A DNA stretch of 64,000 bases from Alphaproteobacteria bacterium (GCA_015654635.1 JAATGP010000057.1:1-64000), one strand, 5' to 3'. Positions 40,521-49,371 are shown, counted from the stretch's first letter. Made by a program: numbers and translations. The notes: generated by a model from the sequence alone, not told the origin.

Positions 40521-42719
40521 ATGCCGCGCGGTCCCGCCAAAAACGCGCCGCCTATAGACCGGCAGCGCGTGCTGGACGTTTTGGCCCAGGATCCTGGCGC
40601 GACCAAGCGGGATCTGGCGCGTGTTCTTGGCATCAAGGGTTCCGACCGCATCGTCTTGAAGCGCATCTTAAAGGAACTGGAAGGCGAAGGCCTGCTCCGG
40701 GGCAGCCGCAAGCGCGGCTATATCCGCCCCGGCACCATCCCCGAGGTCGCGGTACTGGAAATCAGCGGCCAGGACACCGATGGCGAACTTCTGGCCAAAC
40801 TCAACAAATGGGATTCCAACGAAGCGCCGCCGCTGATCGTCGTCAACACCGAAGAAGCCATCGGCATTGGCGAGCGTATCCTGGCGCGGCTGACCGCCAC
40901 CGATGACGGCTACGAAGCCAAGGTCATCAAGCGGCTAGGCGCCGCGGCGCACAAAGTGCTGGGGGTGATGCGAATCTCCGGCGCCTATATGCGGATCGTG
41001 CCCATTGACCGCAAAACCAAGAACGAATTTTCCGTCGACAAACGCGATCTTGGCGGCGCCGTGGATAATGATCTCGTCGTCGCCGAACCCTTGGCAGGAC
41101 GAGCCTCCGGATCGCCGCGGGCCCGGGTGGTCGAATGCCTCGGCAGTATGGACGCGCCCAAGGCCGTCAGTCTGATTGCTATTCACGCCCATGGCATCCC
41201 GACCGATTTTCCCAAAGAGGTGCTGGACGAAGCGCAAGGTGCTGCACCTATCGATCCGCGCGGCCGCACCGATCTGCGCGCCATCCCGCTTCTAACCATC
41301 GATCCCGAAGACGCCCGCGATCATGACGATGCCGTCTGGGCCGCGCCCGATAGTGATCCGGCAAACAAAGACGGCATTATCACCCTCGTCGCCATTGCCG
41401 ACGTCGCCCATTACGTGACGCCGGGCAGCGCGCTCGACCGTGAGGCTTATAAACGCGGCAATTCGGTGTATTTCCCCGACCGCGTGGTGCCGATGCTGCC
41501 CGAACAGCTCTCGGCCGATCTGTGCTCGTTGAAGGAAGGTGTCGACCGGCCCTGCGTCGCCGTGCGTATGGTGTTCGATGCCAAAGGGAAAAAACGCCGC
41601 CACGAATTCATTCGCGGCATCATGCGTTCCGCGGCGCGGCTGACCTATGCGCAAGCCCAGCGCGCTTTCGATGGACACCCGGATGATGATACGTCCCCGA
41701 CAGCCCGCGAGGCCTTGGCGGGCGTGTGGGCGGCCTATCAAATTCTCTTAAAAGAGCGCGCCGACCGCGATCCATTGGAACTTGATCTGCCCGAACGGCG
41801 CATCACCATTGGCGCCGATGGCAAGATCGCCTCCATTGCCTATCGTGAACGCCTGGAATCCATGAAACTGATTGAAGAGTTCATGGTGCTGGCCAATGTC
41901 GCCGCCGCCGAAGCGTTGGAGAAGACGCGCACGCCGCTGATCTATCGCGTGCACGAGCCGCCTTCCCAAGAAAAGCTGTTCGGTTTCTCCGATTACCTGC
42001 GCACCATTGGCGTCAGTTTTGCCAAAGGTCAGGTGATCAAGCCCGCCGTCTTCAACCGCATCCTCGGCAACGTCAAAGAAGGTCCGCACGAGCAGGTGAT
42101 GAACGACGTGGTGTTGCGCACACAGGCGCAAGCCGTCTACGCGCCCGACAATCTCGGCCATTTCGGACTCAACCTGGCGAAATACGCGCATTTCACCTCC
42201 CCTATCCGGCGCTATGCCGATCTGGTGGTGCATCGTGCGCTGATCCGTGGCTTTCAGCTCGGCGAAAGCGGTCTCACGGATAGGGAAGTCGCACAGCTCG
42301 CCGAGACGGCCTCCCACATCTCGATGACTGAGCGCCGCGCCATGGCGGCCGAACGCGATTCCACCGACCGCTATGTCGCGGCCTTCATGGAAGACCGCGT
42401 CGGCGCCACCTTCGATGCACGCATCACCGGCGTGACGCGCTTTGGACTGTTCGTGCGGCTGGCCGAAACCGGCGCCGAGGGCCTGCTGCCGGCGCGGGTT
42501 CTGGGCACGGAATATTTCCACCACGACGAGCGCCGCCACGCCTTGATCGGCGAACGCACCAACACGAGCTATAGTCTCGGCGATATCGTACGGGTGCGGC
42601 TAGCGGAAGCCGCTCCGCTCACCGGCGGTTTGCGTTTCGATCTCGCCGAAGCAGCCGAAGCGCCGCGTCAAATTCGCCGCCCCGCACCAGTCCGCCCGCG
42701 CAGCAAACGACGGCGTTAA
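40521..42719 (+). CDS. rnr: Ribonuclease R
   Basis: RNase R is a 3'-to-5' exoribonuclease that degrades structured RNA and takes part in tmRNA-linked decay. It has 732 residues. An N-terminal winged helix (TKRDLARVLGIKGSDRIVLK) is followed by cold-shock domains, then the RNB catalytic domain with IDPEDARDHDDAVWA (catalytic aspartates). It continues with SVYFPDRVVPMLPEQLSADL, YAHFTSPIRRYADLVVHRAL and a C-terminal S1 domain (GVTRFGLFVRLAETGAEGLL). The last residues are basic (RPRSKRRR). It is two bases downstream of topA, the standard arrangement. Confidence 0.95.
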   Translation: MPRGPAKNAPPIDRQRVLDVLAQDPGATKRDLARVLGIKGSDRIVLKRILKELEGEGLLRGSRKRGYIRPGTIPEVAVLEISGQDTDGELLAKLNKWDSNEAPPLIVVNTEEAIGIGERILARLTATDDGYEAKVIKRLGAAAHKVLGVMRISGAYMRIVPIDRKTKNEFSVDKRDLGGAVDNDLVVAEPLAGRASGSPRARVVECLGSMDAPKAVSLIAIHAHGIPTDFPKEVLDEAQGAAPIDPRGRTDLRAIPLLTIDPEDARDHDDAVWAAPDSDPANKDGIITLVAIADVAHYVTPGSALDREAYKRGNSVYFPDRVVPMLPEQLSADLCSLKEGVDRPCVAVRMVFDAKGKKRRHEFIRGIMRSAARLTYAQAQRAFDGHPDDDTSPTAREALAGVWAAYQILLKERADRDPLELDLPERRITIGADGKIASIAYRERLESMKLIEEFMVLANVAAAEALEKTRTPLIYRVHEPPSQEKLFGFSDYLRTIGVSFAKGQVIKPAVFNRILGNVKEGPHEQVMNDVVLRTQAQAVYAPDNLGHFGLNLAKYAHFTSPIRRYADLVVHRALIRGFQLGESGLTDREVAQLAETASHISMTERRAMAAERDSTDRYVAAFMEDRVGATFDARITGVTRFGLFVRLAETGAEGLLPARVLGTEYFHHDERRHALIGERTNTSYSLGDIVRVRLAEAAPLTGGLRFDLAEAAEAPRQIRRPAPVRPRSKRRR

Positions 42720-42804
42720 TGTCGCAAATTGTGCGGCACACACAGCGCAAACAAGACAGACCGTGCCCGATGCCCTAGTTTCCCTAGGGAGCGGGAGATT
42801 TGCG

Positions 42805-43332
42805 ATGAGAGCCGGATTGGTCTTGGCGGGTTTGATGTTTTCGGGCGTGATCGCCTTGGCTGATGATCCGGCACCTATTTTTTCCGCCAACGGCTATGGC
42901 GACGTCAGAATCGGCATGAAGGTCGAACAGATGGAGCGCGTTCTCCACCAGAAGCTTCCCTACAATCCCTTCGACAACCATGGCTGCAGCCTGTTCACCA
43001 CGCCACAAATGGAGTTGATCGGGCTCAGCTTCGTAATGGACCACAAGGAGCTCGTGCGCATCAATGTCGACTATTTCAGCGCCAGTTCGCAGCCGCGTGC
43101 GATCAAAACGGCTGATGGCATCGGCCTTGGTTCATCCGAGGAAGAGCTCTTGACGGCTTATGGAGCGGCGGCGGCCGTCACGCCCAATTCCGGCGACCCG
43201 ACATGGCACACCGTCACCGTCGACAGTGCCGACCATGGCGGCGGTCTCATCTTCGAAACCGACAGCAAGACGATCAAAAGCATGCGCGGCGGGTCCTATC
43301 CGGCCATTGCCCTGCCCAGTGGCTGCCCTTAG
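42805..43332 (+). CDS. Secreted hypothetical protein, 175 residues
   Basis: A signal peptide (MRAGLVLAGLMFSGVIALA, then DDPAP) directs export. The mature part has SANGYGDVRIGMKVEQMERV, a pattern of small secreted proteins in which GxIRIGMxxxEV leads a helix. It also has two cysteines (NHGCSLF and PSGCP near the C-terminus) that could form a disulfide, and GIGLGSSEEELLTAYG. No family function is known to me. ATG 42805 has GGGAG seven bases upstream; the frame is open to 42763. It follows rnr by 85 bases. Confidence 0.7.
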   Translation: MRAGLVLAGLMFSGVIALADDPAPIFSANGYGDVRIGMKVEQMERVLHQKLPYNPFDNHGCSLFTTPQMELIGLSFVMDHKELVRINVDYFSASSQPRAIKTADGIGLGSSEEELLTAYGAAAAVTPNSGDPTWHTVTVDSADHGGGLIFETDSKTIKSMRGGSYPAIALPSGCP

Positions 43333-43640
43333 TCGCACCGCTTCATCGACCGTAAGATGATCATCGCCAACGCCTGGCATCGCTCCGTGAGTCCTGCCCG
43401 CGCGGGGCGCCCCATTTGCCCTTTTCACTGCAAAAGATCGCGATCGTGGCACTCGTAGCCGCCCCGTTTGGGTTTCCTGAATGGCGTTATTACATTGGAT
43501 ACATTGGATTTTCGGTTGCCGCCAGACGACAGAATGTTTTTGACGGGGACGCGGCTATTTCGTTCGTCGGAGCATCTTGACTTCCTGACCCTTGTCAGTA
43601 GGTTACCGGCCCTTCGGGCGTTTTTCTTTTGGAGTTCCCT
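43333..43640. other. Intergenic region with the rpmG promoter region
   Basis: The 308 bases before rpmG contain a direct repeat, TACATTGGA twice (about 43490-43508). A TTGACT at 43577 is followed 16 bases later by TAGGTT, a modest promoter for rpmG. A short hairpin, GCCC-TTC-GGGC (43609-43619), is followed by TTTTTC just before the ribosome-binding site. The stem is only four pairs, so a functional attenuator is doubtful. No reading frame here looks real. Confidence 0.4.
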
Positions 43641-43808
43641 ATGGCGAAGCCGACGACGGCAAAAATCCGGCTCAATAGCGAGGGCGGCACGGGCTTTTTC
43701 TACGTGACGAAGAAGAACACCCGCACTATGACCGAGAAGTTCACGGTTCGTAAGTATGACCCCGTGCTCCGCAAGCACGTGGAGTTCAAGGAAGGCAAGA
43801 TCAAGTAG
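43641..43808 (+). CDS. rpmG: 50S ribosomal protein L33
   Basis: The protein has 55 residues: [20 protein letters not shown], followed by [19 protein letters not shown] and [16 protein letters not shown]. This is the L33 family without the CxxC zinc motifs, the usual alphaproteobacterial form. It sits near the E-site of the large subunit. GGAG lies six bases before ATG 43641. A strong terminator follows 37 bases after the stop codon, so it is a monocistronic gene. Confidence 0.95.
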   Translation: MAKPTTAKIRLNSEGGTGFFYVTKKNTRTMTEKFTVRKYDPVLRKHVEFKEGKIK

Positions 43809-43844
43809 TTTGCCTGACACGGTATTGGGCGCGGTGCGCCGAAC

Positions 43845-43878
43845 AATGGCCGCCCTTTTCGGGCGGCCATTTTGTTTT
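43845..43878 (+). terminator. Rho-independent terminator of rpmG
   Basis: AATGGCCGCCC (43845-43855) pairs perfectly with GGGCGGCCATT (43861-43871) around TTTTC, giving 11 base pairs, and TTGTTTTG follows. It lies 37 bases after the rpmG stop codon and before the accessory operon starting at 43989. Confidence 0.85.
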
Positions 43879-43988
43879 GCCCGTCGTCCATGCATTTCTT
43901 TCCCATAGAATTTTTGTTGGTTTGCCTGCTTCTTGACAAGGTGTGTCCGGGAAAGGAGCCTTCGTCCCACATCTTTTGTGGGGCGACT

Positions 43989-44801
43989 ATGTGCGCCTTC
44001 GTTATCGTCGATCCGGTCTTCTGCGGCAGCCAGCACGGCCGCGGCTGGCGGTTGCTCGAACCCGAATTGACCAAGCTCTATCCCTATATGGCATTGGCAT
44101 TCCCGCGGCGGCGGTGCGAAACGGCCTCGCTTGTGTCGGCAGCTTTGCGTGAGGGCCATACTGAGATCGTTGCGGTGGGCACTGTCCTGCTGGACGAAGC
44201 GATCAACGGCTTTTTCGATGCCGAAGGTTCACTGTCACCCGATGCGGTACTCGCCTTCGTTGCTGCCGCTGACGACATCGCCAAGCTCAGCAAAGCTGCC
44301 GTCCGGCAGATTAATATTGGTCGCGCCAGCTATCTGTCGCGTGACGGCAAACCCCGGACCCGCTATTTCGCGACGAGGGCTTCTTTTGGCATGCCCGCCG
44401 GAATTGCCAACACGCAGATGCGTTCCTGGAGGACGAATTTGCGCGGCTGGCGAACCGGTCTGCTTGGCTATAGCGGCCGGGCCGTGCGGTTGATCGTGGA
44501 TCAGTCTTTCGACGAAATCGCCACCATCCGATCGGTCGCGATCAGCAACAGCGGCGGGTTCGGCAATGCAACCGGCGCCCAGCCTGACGCCGAATCCGAT
44601 GACGGCCAATTTGACATCGTCATCACCGCGCATACCCAAGATGGCAATGCCTTGCGCCAGGTGAAGGGGCGCAAAGTCCTGGCCGCGCCGGTCGAAGAAA
44701 CCGGTGGCCGCCCTGTTCTGGTCGAACTCGACTTTCGGAGCGTGGGCCGCCTGCCCGCGACATTCGAGATTCTCCCCCGCGCGCTGAATGTGCGATGTTA
44801 G
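43989..44801 (+). CDS. Diacylglycerol/lipid-kinase-fold protein lacking the nucleotide motifs
   Basis: The protein has 270 residues with the overall layout of the YegS/DAGK catalytic family: FVIVDPVFCGSQHGRGWRLL at the start, QINIGRASYLSRDGKPRT and RYFATRASFGMPAGI in the middle, then SNSGGFGNATGAQPDAESDD GQFD. The nucleotide-binding GGDGTLNE motif is replaced by VAVGTVLLDEAINGFF (residues 61-76), and the GTGNDFAR motif by VAAADDIAKLS (91-101). The catalytic phosphate-binding glycines are therefore absent. It may bind lipid without kinase activity, acting as a partner or regulator; this is inference. ATG 43989 has GGGG five bases upstream. It is the first gene of a four-gene operon. Confidence 0.7.
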   Translation: MCAFVIVDPVFCGSQHGRGWRLLEPELTKLYPYMALAFPRRRCETASLVSAALREGHTEIVAVGTVLLDEAINGFFDAEGSLSPDAVLAFVAAADDIAKLSKAAVRQINIGRASYLSRDGKPRTRYFATRASFGMPAGIANTQMRSWRTNLRGWRTGLLGYSGRAVRLIVDQSFDEIATIRSVAISNSGGFGNATGAQPDAESDDGQFDIVITAHTQDGNALRQVKGRKVLAAPVEETGGRPVLVELDFRSVGRLPATFEILPRALNVRC

Positions 44802-44819
44802 GGTCGCTTGGGAGGATAC

Positions 44820-46451
44820 GTGAGTCAGGACCGGTCAAAACTCCGCTGGAACGGATGGGGTTGGGTTGCGCGCAAAGACGAGTTGGCGCAGCGCGACGAC
44901 GTTTGGACGTGGCTTGCCGGTGAACTCGGCATGCCGGCACTTTTGGCGACGCCAGCCCGCCCGCTGGAAGAGATTTCGCTGCCGCCCAGCACGCTGGCGC
45001 TGCCGCATCGCCAGGAACTGGGTGCCATCGTGGGCGCCAGCCAGCTTAGAGAAACCATTGCGGAACGGGCATTCCACGCGCGCGGCCGCAGCTATCGAGA
45101 TCTGTTGCATCTGCGCGCCGGTGATCTTGCCGAAGCGCCCGATGCGGTGATCTATCCGCGCGGCACAGAGGAAGTTCTGGCCATACTGGCGCTGGCTGCA
45201 GAACGGCGCATCGCCATCATTCCATTTGGCGGCGGCACATCACTAACAGACGGCGTCGCGGCCATACGTGACGAATATGAGAGTGTCGTTACACTCGACC
45301 TTACCGAAATGGACCGGATCATTGCCATCGACCTCACTTCGCATACAGCGGAAATCGAAGCCGGTATCTATGGTCCGGCGCTGGAAGGCGCCTTGAAGGC
45401 TAAAGGTCTGACTGTCGGCCATGCCTCGCGATCCTTTGAATTCTCAACGCTGGGCGGCTGGATTGCGGCGGGAGGCGGTGATCCGATCGGCCCGCAGCAA
45501 GACTGGCTTTCCAGTATGAAACTGGCGACACCAACGGGGCTTATCGATACCGCGCAAGGCCGCACCGGAGCTGATCTGACCAGTCTCATCATCGGTTCTG
45601 AAGGCCAATTCGGAATTATTACCGAGGCCACAATAGCTTTGAAGCCCCTTCCACAAACATGCCACCTTCACGCCTATCTCTTCGCCGATTTTCCCACCGG
45701 CCTCGCCGCCTTGCGCGCCATCCGCCAAGAGGGCTGCGGCCCGACCATGCTACGGCTCTGCGATAGTGAAGAGACGCGGGTTCTCGGGGCTTTCCAGCTG
45801 CTTGGCAAAAAACGCGGCATGATGGACCGGCTCGGCGAACACTTTCGTGGAGCGCAAGGCCTCACCGGCAAGCCTTGCCGGATGATTGCTGGCTTCGAGG
45901 GCGATGCGTCTGTGATCGCCTTCCAGCGCCGCCGTTTCGAAGCCGTAGCCAGCCGTTATCACGCGATGCGGCAGGGACGGGCAGACAGTGACGCCCCGCG
46001 GCGGTTCCAAGGGCCTTACATCCGCGATTCCTTGCTCGAACGTGCGGTCGGGGTCGAGAACTTTGAAGTCAGCGCGCACTGGTCGAAACTACAGACCGTT
46101 TACGAGACCACACATGCCGCCCTGGATGCGGTTTTGCGCGAAACCGCCCCACGCGAAGGCGCCCATGGCATCGTGCTGTGTCGTGTGCGGCACGCCACGC
46201 CGAGCAGTGCTACGCTTGCCTTCACTGCGATTTTTCCACGTGCCGTCGGTGCCGATCTGGAACAAGCCGGCAAGATCGAAGCCGCGGCGTTTCAGGCGAT
46301 GCTATCGGGCGGTGGCACACCCCATCATAGCCCCGCCACCGCCGCGCCATTGCTGCACAATAATGGCGAAGGTGCCGTAACGGTATGGCGCGCGCTCAAA
46401 CAACATCTTGATCCAAAGGGGGTGTTAGCGCCGGGTGGAGCGATCTCTTAA
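44820..46451 (+). CDS. FAD-binding oxidoreductase, alkyl-DHAP synthase-like
   Basis: The protein has 543 residues of the PCMH-type FAD family, closest in pattern to alkylglycerone-phosphate synthase. It contains LRWNGWGWV at the N-terminus, VIYPRGTEEVLAILALA and IPFGGGTSLTDGV for FAD binding, EFSTLGGWIAAGGG and SLIIGSEGQFGIITEATI. A C-terminal substrate cap with GGGTPHHSPATAAP stands where alkyl-DHAP synthases have a GTIxHHHGVG histidine cluster. Only two of the three histidines are kept, so the exact reaction is open. GTG 44820 has GGAGG four bases upstream. It follows the lipid-kinase-fold gene by 18 bases. An ether-lipid or related lipid role is plausible. Confidence 0.75.
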   Translation: MSQDRSKLRWNGWGWVARKDELAQRDDVWTWLAGELGMPALLATPARPLEEISLPPSTLALPHRQELGAIVGASQLRETIAERAFHARGRSYRDLLHLRAGDLAEAPDAVIYPRGTEEVLAILALAAERRIAIIPFGGGTSLTDGVAAIRDEYESVVTLDLTEMDRIIAIDLTSHTAEIEAGIYGPALEGALKAKGLTVGHASRSFEFSTLGGWIAAGGGDPIGPQQDWLSSMKLATPTGLIDTAQGRTGADLTSLIIGSEGQFGIITEATIALKPLPQTCHLHAYLFADFPTGLAALRAIRQEGCGPTMLRLCDSEETRVLGAFQLLGKKRGMMDRLGEHFRGAQGLTGKPCRMIAGFEGDASVIAFQRRRFEAVASRYHAMRQGRADSDAPRRFQGPYIRDSLLERAVGVENFEVSAHWSKLQTVYETTHAALDAVLRETAPREGAHGIVLCRVRHATPSSATLAFTAIFPRAVGADLEQAGKIEAAAFQAMLSGGGTPHHSPATAAPLLHNNGEGAVTVWRALKQHLDPKGVLAPGGAIS

Positions 46452-46505
46452 CCGGTCATTACCCATCCTCCAGCTACAAAGAGGCGGCAACAATTCGGTT
46501 TGGGC

Positions 46506-47321
46506 ATGACTTTTCTTCCACCGACATCGTTCGCTTGGTTCCTGTGGCGCCGCTTGGTGCGCACCGAAGTCACTCACTTCGCGGTGCCAGAAACCATGCC
46601 GCGTGCCGATGTGCTGAAGCTCTGCGATCTGCCGATGCCTTATCCGGGTGTGTTCAACCACTATCGCCCAACGATACTGATTGATCTTTCCCAAAGCGAA
46701 GACGCCTTGTTCAAGGCCCTGGCACCTGCGGTACCCAAGGCTATCCGGCAGGCCGTTCGCTTGGGAATTGTCATCGACATGATCGATGAGATCACCGAAG
46801 ACGTCTGGGATGGCTTTCTTTCGGCCTACGAGAAACTGCTCCGCCGCAAGCCGATGGCGGGGGCCCTCGGCGTCGGACAAATCCGCGACCTGATAAGAAA
46901 GGGCGACTACGAACTGTCCTGCAGCCGTGATCGCGAAGGCAATATCCTTTCCTGGCACAGCTATGTCGTGGCCAAGGGGCGCGCGCGGTTACAAACCACG
47001 ATCGCCGATCTCGATCCGTCGCAAGGATCGACATGGAACAACCTCGTCGGCCGGGCGCACAGGCTGCATCACTGGCAGGATATCTTGCGCTACAAGGCGC
47101 GGGGACTGACGGTTTACGATTTCGGTGGTGTCTATCGCGGCAAGGACGACCCCGAGCAAATGCAAATTGCATACTTTAAACAGCTTTATGGCGGCAGCTT
47201 CGCTGACACCTATGATGCGGTCATACCGCTATCACGCAAAGGCCGTCTGGCGCTGTCACTGGTCTCGCATGTCAGTGCCGAATCTCGCGCCGGCGGCCGC
47301 GCAATCGGAGCCCACGCATGA
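46506..47321 (+). CDS. FemAB/GNAT-like acyl- or aminoacyltransferase
   Basis: The protein has 271 residues. The segment DLSQSEDALFKALAP followed by AVPKAIRQAVRLGIVIDMID matches the FemAB pattern (DLSxSxxxLxxxxxxxxRxxIRxAxRxGV). The later part has the GNAT-type strand/helix order with SWHSYVVAKGRARLQ, RAHRLHHWQDILRYKARGLT and VYDFGGVYRGKDDPEQM. The YDFGG motif is a strong family sign. Such proteins attach amino acids or acyl groups to cell-wall precursors or polysaccharides. The acceptor is unknown. ATG 46506 follows the flavoprotein stop by 54 bases, and its stop overlaps the deacetylase start (ATGA). Confidence 0.75.
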   Translation: MTFLPPTSFAWFLWRRLVRTEVTHFAVPETMPRADVLKLCDLPMPYPGVFNHYRPTILIDLSQSEDALFKALAPAVPKAIRQAVRLGIVIDMIDEITEDVWDGFLSAYEKLLRRKPMAGALGVGQIRDLIRKGDYELSCSRDREGNILSWHSYVVAKGRARLQTTIADLDPSQGSTWNNLVGRAHRLHHWQDILRYKARGLTVYDFGGVYRGKDDPEQMQIAYFKQLYGGSFADTYDAVIPLSRKGRLALSLVSHVSAESRAGGRAIGAHA

Positions 47322-47989
47322 ACGCTTGCCTGATGCTGCATGGAATCGGACCCTTACCGCCTCATGCCGGGGCGGATGAGGCTCCCTATTGGGTCCGCCG
47401 CGAGACCTTCGACACGATCATCGAGCTGATGCGGACGATACCGGCGCGTCTGACCTTTGACGACGGTAACACCACGGATGTCACCGTCGCATTTCCCGCG
47501 CTGGTCAAAGCGGGACTCAAAGCCTCGTTCTTCATTCCCTCCGCGCGCATCGGCACCCCCGGCTATGTCAACGAAGAAGACATTCGGTTCATGCATGAAG
47601 GGGGAATGGAAATCGGTTCGCATGGTTGCGCCCATCTGGACTGGACGAAGATCAACGATGCGGAAATCGCCCATGATGTGATGCAATCGGTCGAACGGCT
47701 TTCGACGATCATCAAGGCGCCGGTACGATCGGTCGCCATTCCCTATGGCTATTGCGATCGCCGCGTCCTCGCTATGCTGCGCAAACTCGGCATGAGCCGG
47801 GTTTATTCAAGTTTCCGCGGTCCCGATTCCGAAAACACTTGGCTGGTACGCCGCGACTGCATCAAACAGCCCATGAGCCGCGAGGAAATCTTGCGGATAT
47901 TCACGCACAAGCCTGCGGCGGCGGAAGCCGCCCTTAATCTGCTGCGGGTCTGGCGGCGGGCGGGAAACGCAGCGCTCTGGGCGGCTTAG
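47318..47989 (+). CDS. Polysaccharide deacetylase (NodB domain)
   Basis: The protein has 223 residues. The NodB-homology motifs are in order: RLTFDDGNTTDVT with the metal/catalytic aspartates, MEIGSHGCAHLDWT with the histidine pair, and VRSVAIPYGYCDRRVL with the third motif. It is a single-domain form without a signal peptide, so it acts in the cytoplasm or on the inner leaflet, probably removing an acetyl group from a glycan or lipid-linked sugar. ATG 47318 overlaps the FemAB-like gene (ATGA), and its stop is shared in CTTAG with the convergent hydrolase. It is the last gene of the 43989-47989 operon. Confidence 0.82.
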   Translation: MNACLMLHGIGPLPPHAGADEAPYWVRRETFDTIIELMRTIPARLTFDDGNTTDVTVAFPALVKAGLKASFFIPSARIGTPGYVNEEDIRFMHEGGMEIGSHGCAHLDWTKINDAEIAHDVMQSVERLSTIIKAPVRSVAIPYGYCDRRVLAMLRKLGMSRVYSSFRGPDSENTWLVRRDCIKQPMSREEILRIFTHKPAAAEAALNLLRVWRRAGNAALWAA

Positions 47990-48912
47990 ATCTCGTCGAA
48001 CTGTGCCCGCAGCGCGTTGGCCGCCACCGCAAGCGCTTCGCGCGCCTGTGGAAATACGGCTTGAAACAAAAGAAAATCGTGAATCTGCCCGGGATAGTCG
48101 GCGATGGTCACCCCAACGCCGGCGGCACGCAGCTTTTCCGCATAGGCGAGCCCCTCGTCATGCAGTACGTCAAATTCGGCAAGCATCACCAGGGCTGGGG
48201 GCAAGCCCGCAACGTCGTTTGCCAAAAGCGGCGAGAGACGGGGATCGCTCCAAAGTGATCTGGGCGCATAGAGGTCATAGCAATATTCCAGCGCGGCCCG
48301 TTCGAGCAGATAGCCCTCCGCATAGGCAGACAAGGAGGCAAATTCCCCTCCAAGCTGCGTCACTGGAAAGAGCAAAAGCTGATAGGCAATGGCGGGGCCA
48401 CCTTGCGCCTTGGCACGCTGACACAAGAGAGCCGCAAGCGCCCCGCCAGATGAGTCACCGCCGACGGCGATGCGATTGGGATCGATGCCCAACATTGCCG
48501 CATTGGCCTCAATCCAGATCAGAGCAGCATAGGCATCGTCATAGGCCGCGGGAAAGGGATGCTCGGGCGCCAAGCGATAATCGACTGCGATGACCCGGCA
48601 GCCCGCCTCGCCAGCAATCAGACGGCAAAGGGCTTCATGGGTGTCGAGATCGCCGCTTCGAAAGGAGCCGCCATGAAAAAACAGAAGCGCGGGAAGGGAT
48701 TCGCCTCCCGCTGCTACCGGGCGATATAGCCGCAATGCCACCTCATCGGAGAGGCTCTGGTTTTCGACCTTGCCGATGGGCACATCTTTGGGGGCAAGCG
48801 GTTTTAAGAAATCGCGAAAGCTGGCGCGCGCATCGGCATCGCTCTGTTCCCAAGGCTTGGGGCCAAGGGAAAGTTGCTCGAGGAATGCCTTCACCAACGG
48901 ATCGAGGGGCAT
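47986..48912 (-). CDS. Alpha/beta hydrolase, hormone-sensitive lipase family
   Basis: The protein has 308 residues from ATG 48912 (MPLDPLVKAFLEQL). The oxyanion-hole HGGS is in LLFFHGGSFRSGDLD, the nucleophile serine in IAVGGDSSGGALAALL, the acid in MLAEFDVLHDEG and the catalytic histidine in GQIHDFLLFQAVFPQ. The GDSSGG elbow and HGGS mark the HSL/family IV esterases. There is no signal peptide. The substrate is unknown but is likely a short-chain ester. It converges with the deacetylase gene. The frame is open to 49005, but that stretch lacks a ribosome-binding site. Confidence 0.87.
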   Translation of the reverse strand: MPLDPLVKAFLEQLSLGPKPWEQSDADARASFRDFLKPLAPKDVPIGKVENQSLSDEVALRLYRPVAAGGESLPALLFFHGGSFRSGDLDTHEALCRLIAGEAGCRVIAVDYRLAPEHPFPAAYDDAYAALIWIEANAAMLGIDPNRIAVGGDSSGGALAALLCQRAKAQGGPAIAYQLLLFPVTQLGGEFASLSAYAEGYLLERAALEYCYDLYAPRSLWSDPRLSPLLANDVAGLPPALVMLAEFDVLHDEGLAYAEKLRAAGVGVTIADYPGQIHDFLLFQAVFPQAREALAVAANALRAQFDEI

Positions 48913-49016
48913 GGAAGGCCTTCGGTTGCCGGACCTCAATAGTTTGGCCGCATCCGGCGCGCAGGTGCAAGCGATGCTGGCGGCTATATCGCCAGCTCTG
49001 GCCACAGTGGGAAGCG

Positions 49017-49229
49017 CTAGTGGATCGACAACCCCCGCCCAGTGTCGAGGCGGTGGCGCATGACGTCATCAACCAGAACGGACATGGCGAACCAGAACTC
49101 AGCCCCGAGCTCGTCACCCTCAGAATCGTGGGAGCGGTAGGTGCGGCGCGCGATATCCACAGCCAATAAGCCGTGTAAGGCGGCGAATTCACCAGCCAGC
49201 CAACACATATATTGGGCGGAAACAGGCAC
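49017..49229 (-). CDS. Small hypothetical protein, 70 residues
   Basis: This short frame opens with GTG at 49229, eight bases after AAAGG. It has the pattern CWLAGEFAALHGLLAVDIAR and LGAEFWFAMSVLVDDVMRHR, consistent with two helices. It is not recognised as a known family, but small proteins of this kind (a helix followed by EFWxxxSVLVDDI) occur in related bacteria. The coordinates do not overlap any other gene. The evidence is limited to the ribosome-binding site and coding-like composition, so the call is tentative. It is divergent from coaBC. Confidence 0.4.
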   Translation of the reverse strand: MPVSAQYMCWLAGEFAALHGLLAVDIARRTYRSHDSEGDELGAEFWFAMSVLVDDVMRHRLDTGRGLSIH

Positions 49230-49324
49230 TTAATGCGCCTTTCTTAGGTCTGAGTGTCATTAGAGCCCAGGAAAGTGAGTGCCGCGTTAAGATGGATAGC
49301 TCTGGAAAGTACATGATCAAGTCG

Positions 49325-49340
49325 TTATTATCTTATTATC
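49325..49340. repeat. Tandem 8-base direct repeat in the coaBC promoter region
   Basis: TTATTATC is repeated twice without a gap (49325-49332 and 49333-49340), about 32 bases upstream of the coaBC ATG. Either copy could serve as a -10 element. It may equally be a weak A/T-rich melting region. Confidence 0.45.
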
Positions 49341-49371
49341 CCGCCCATATTGCGGGGTTTCGGGAACACAC

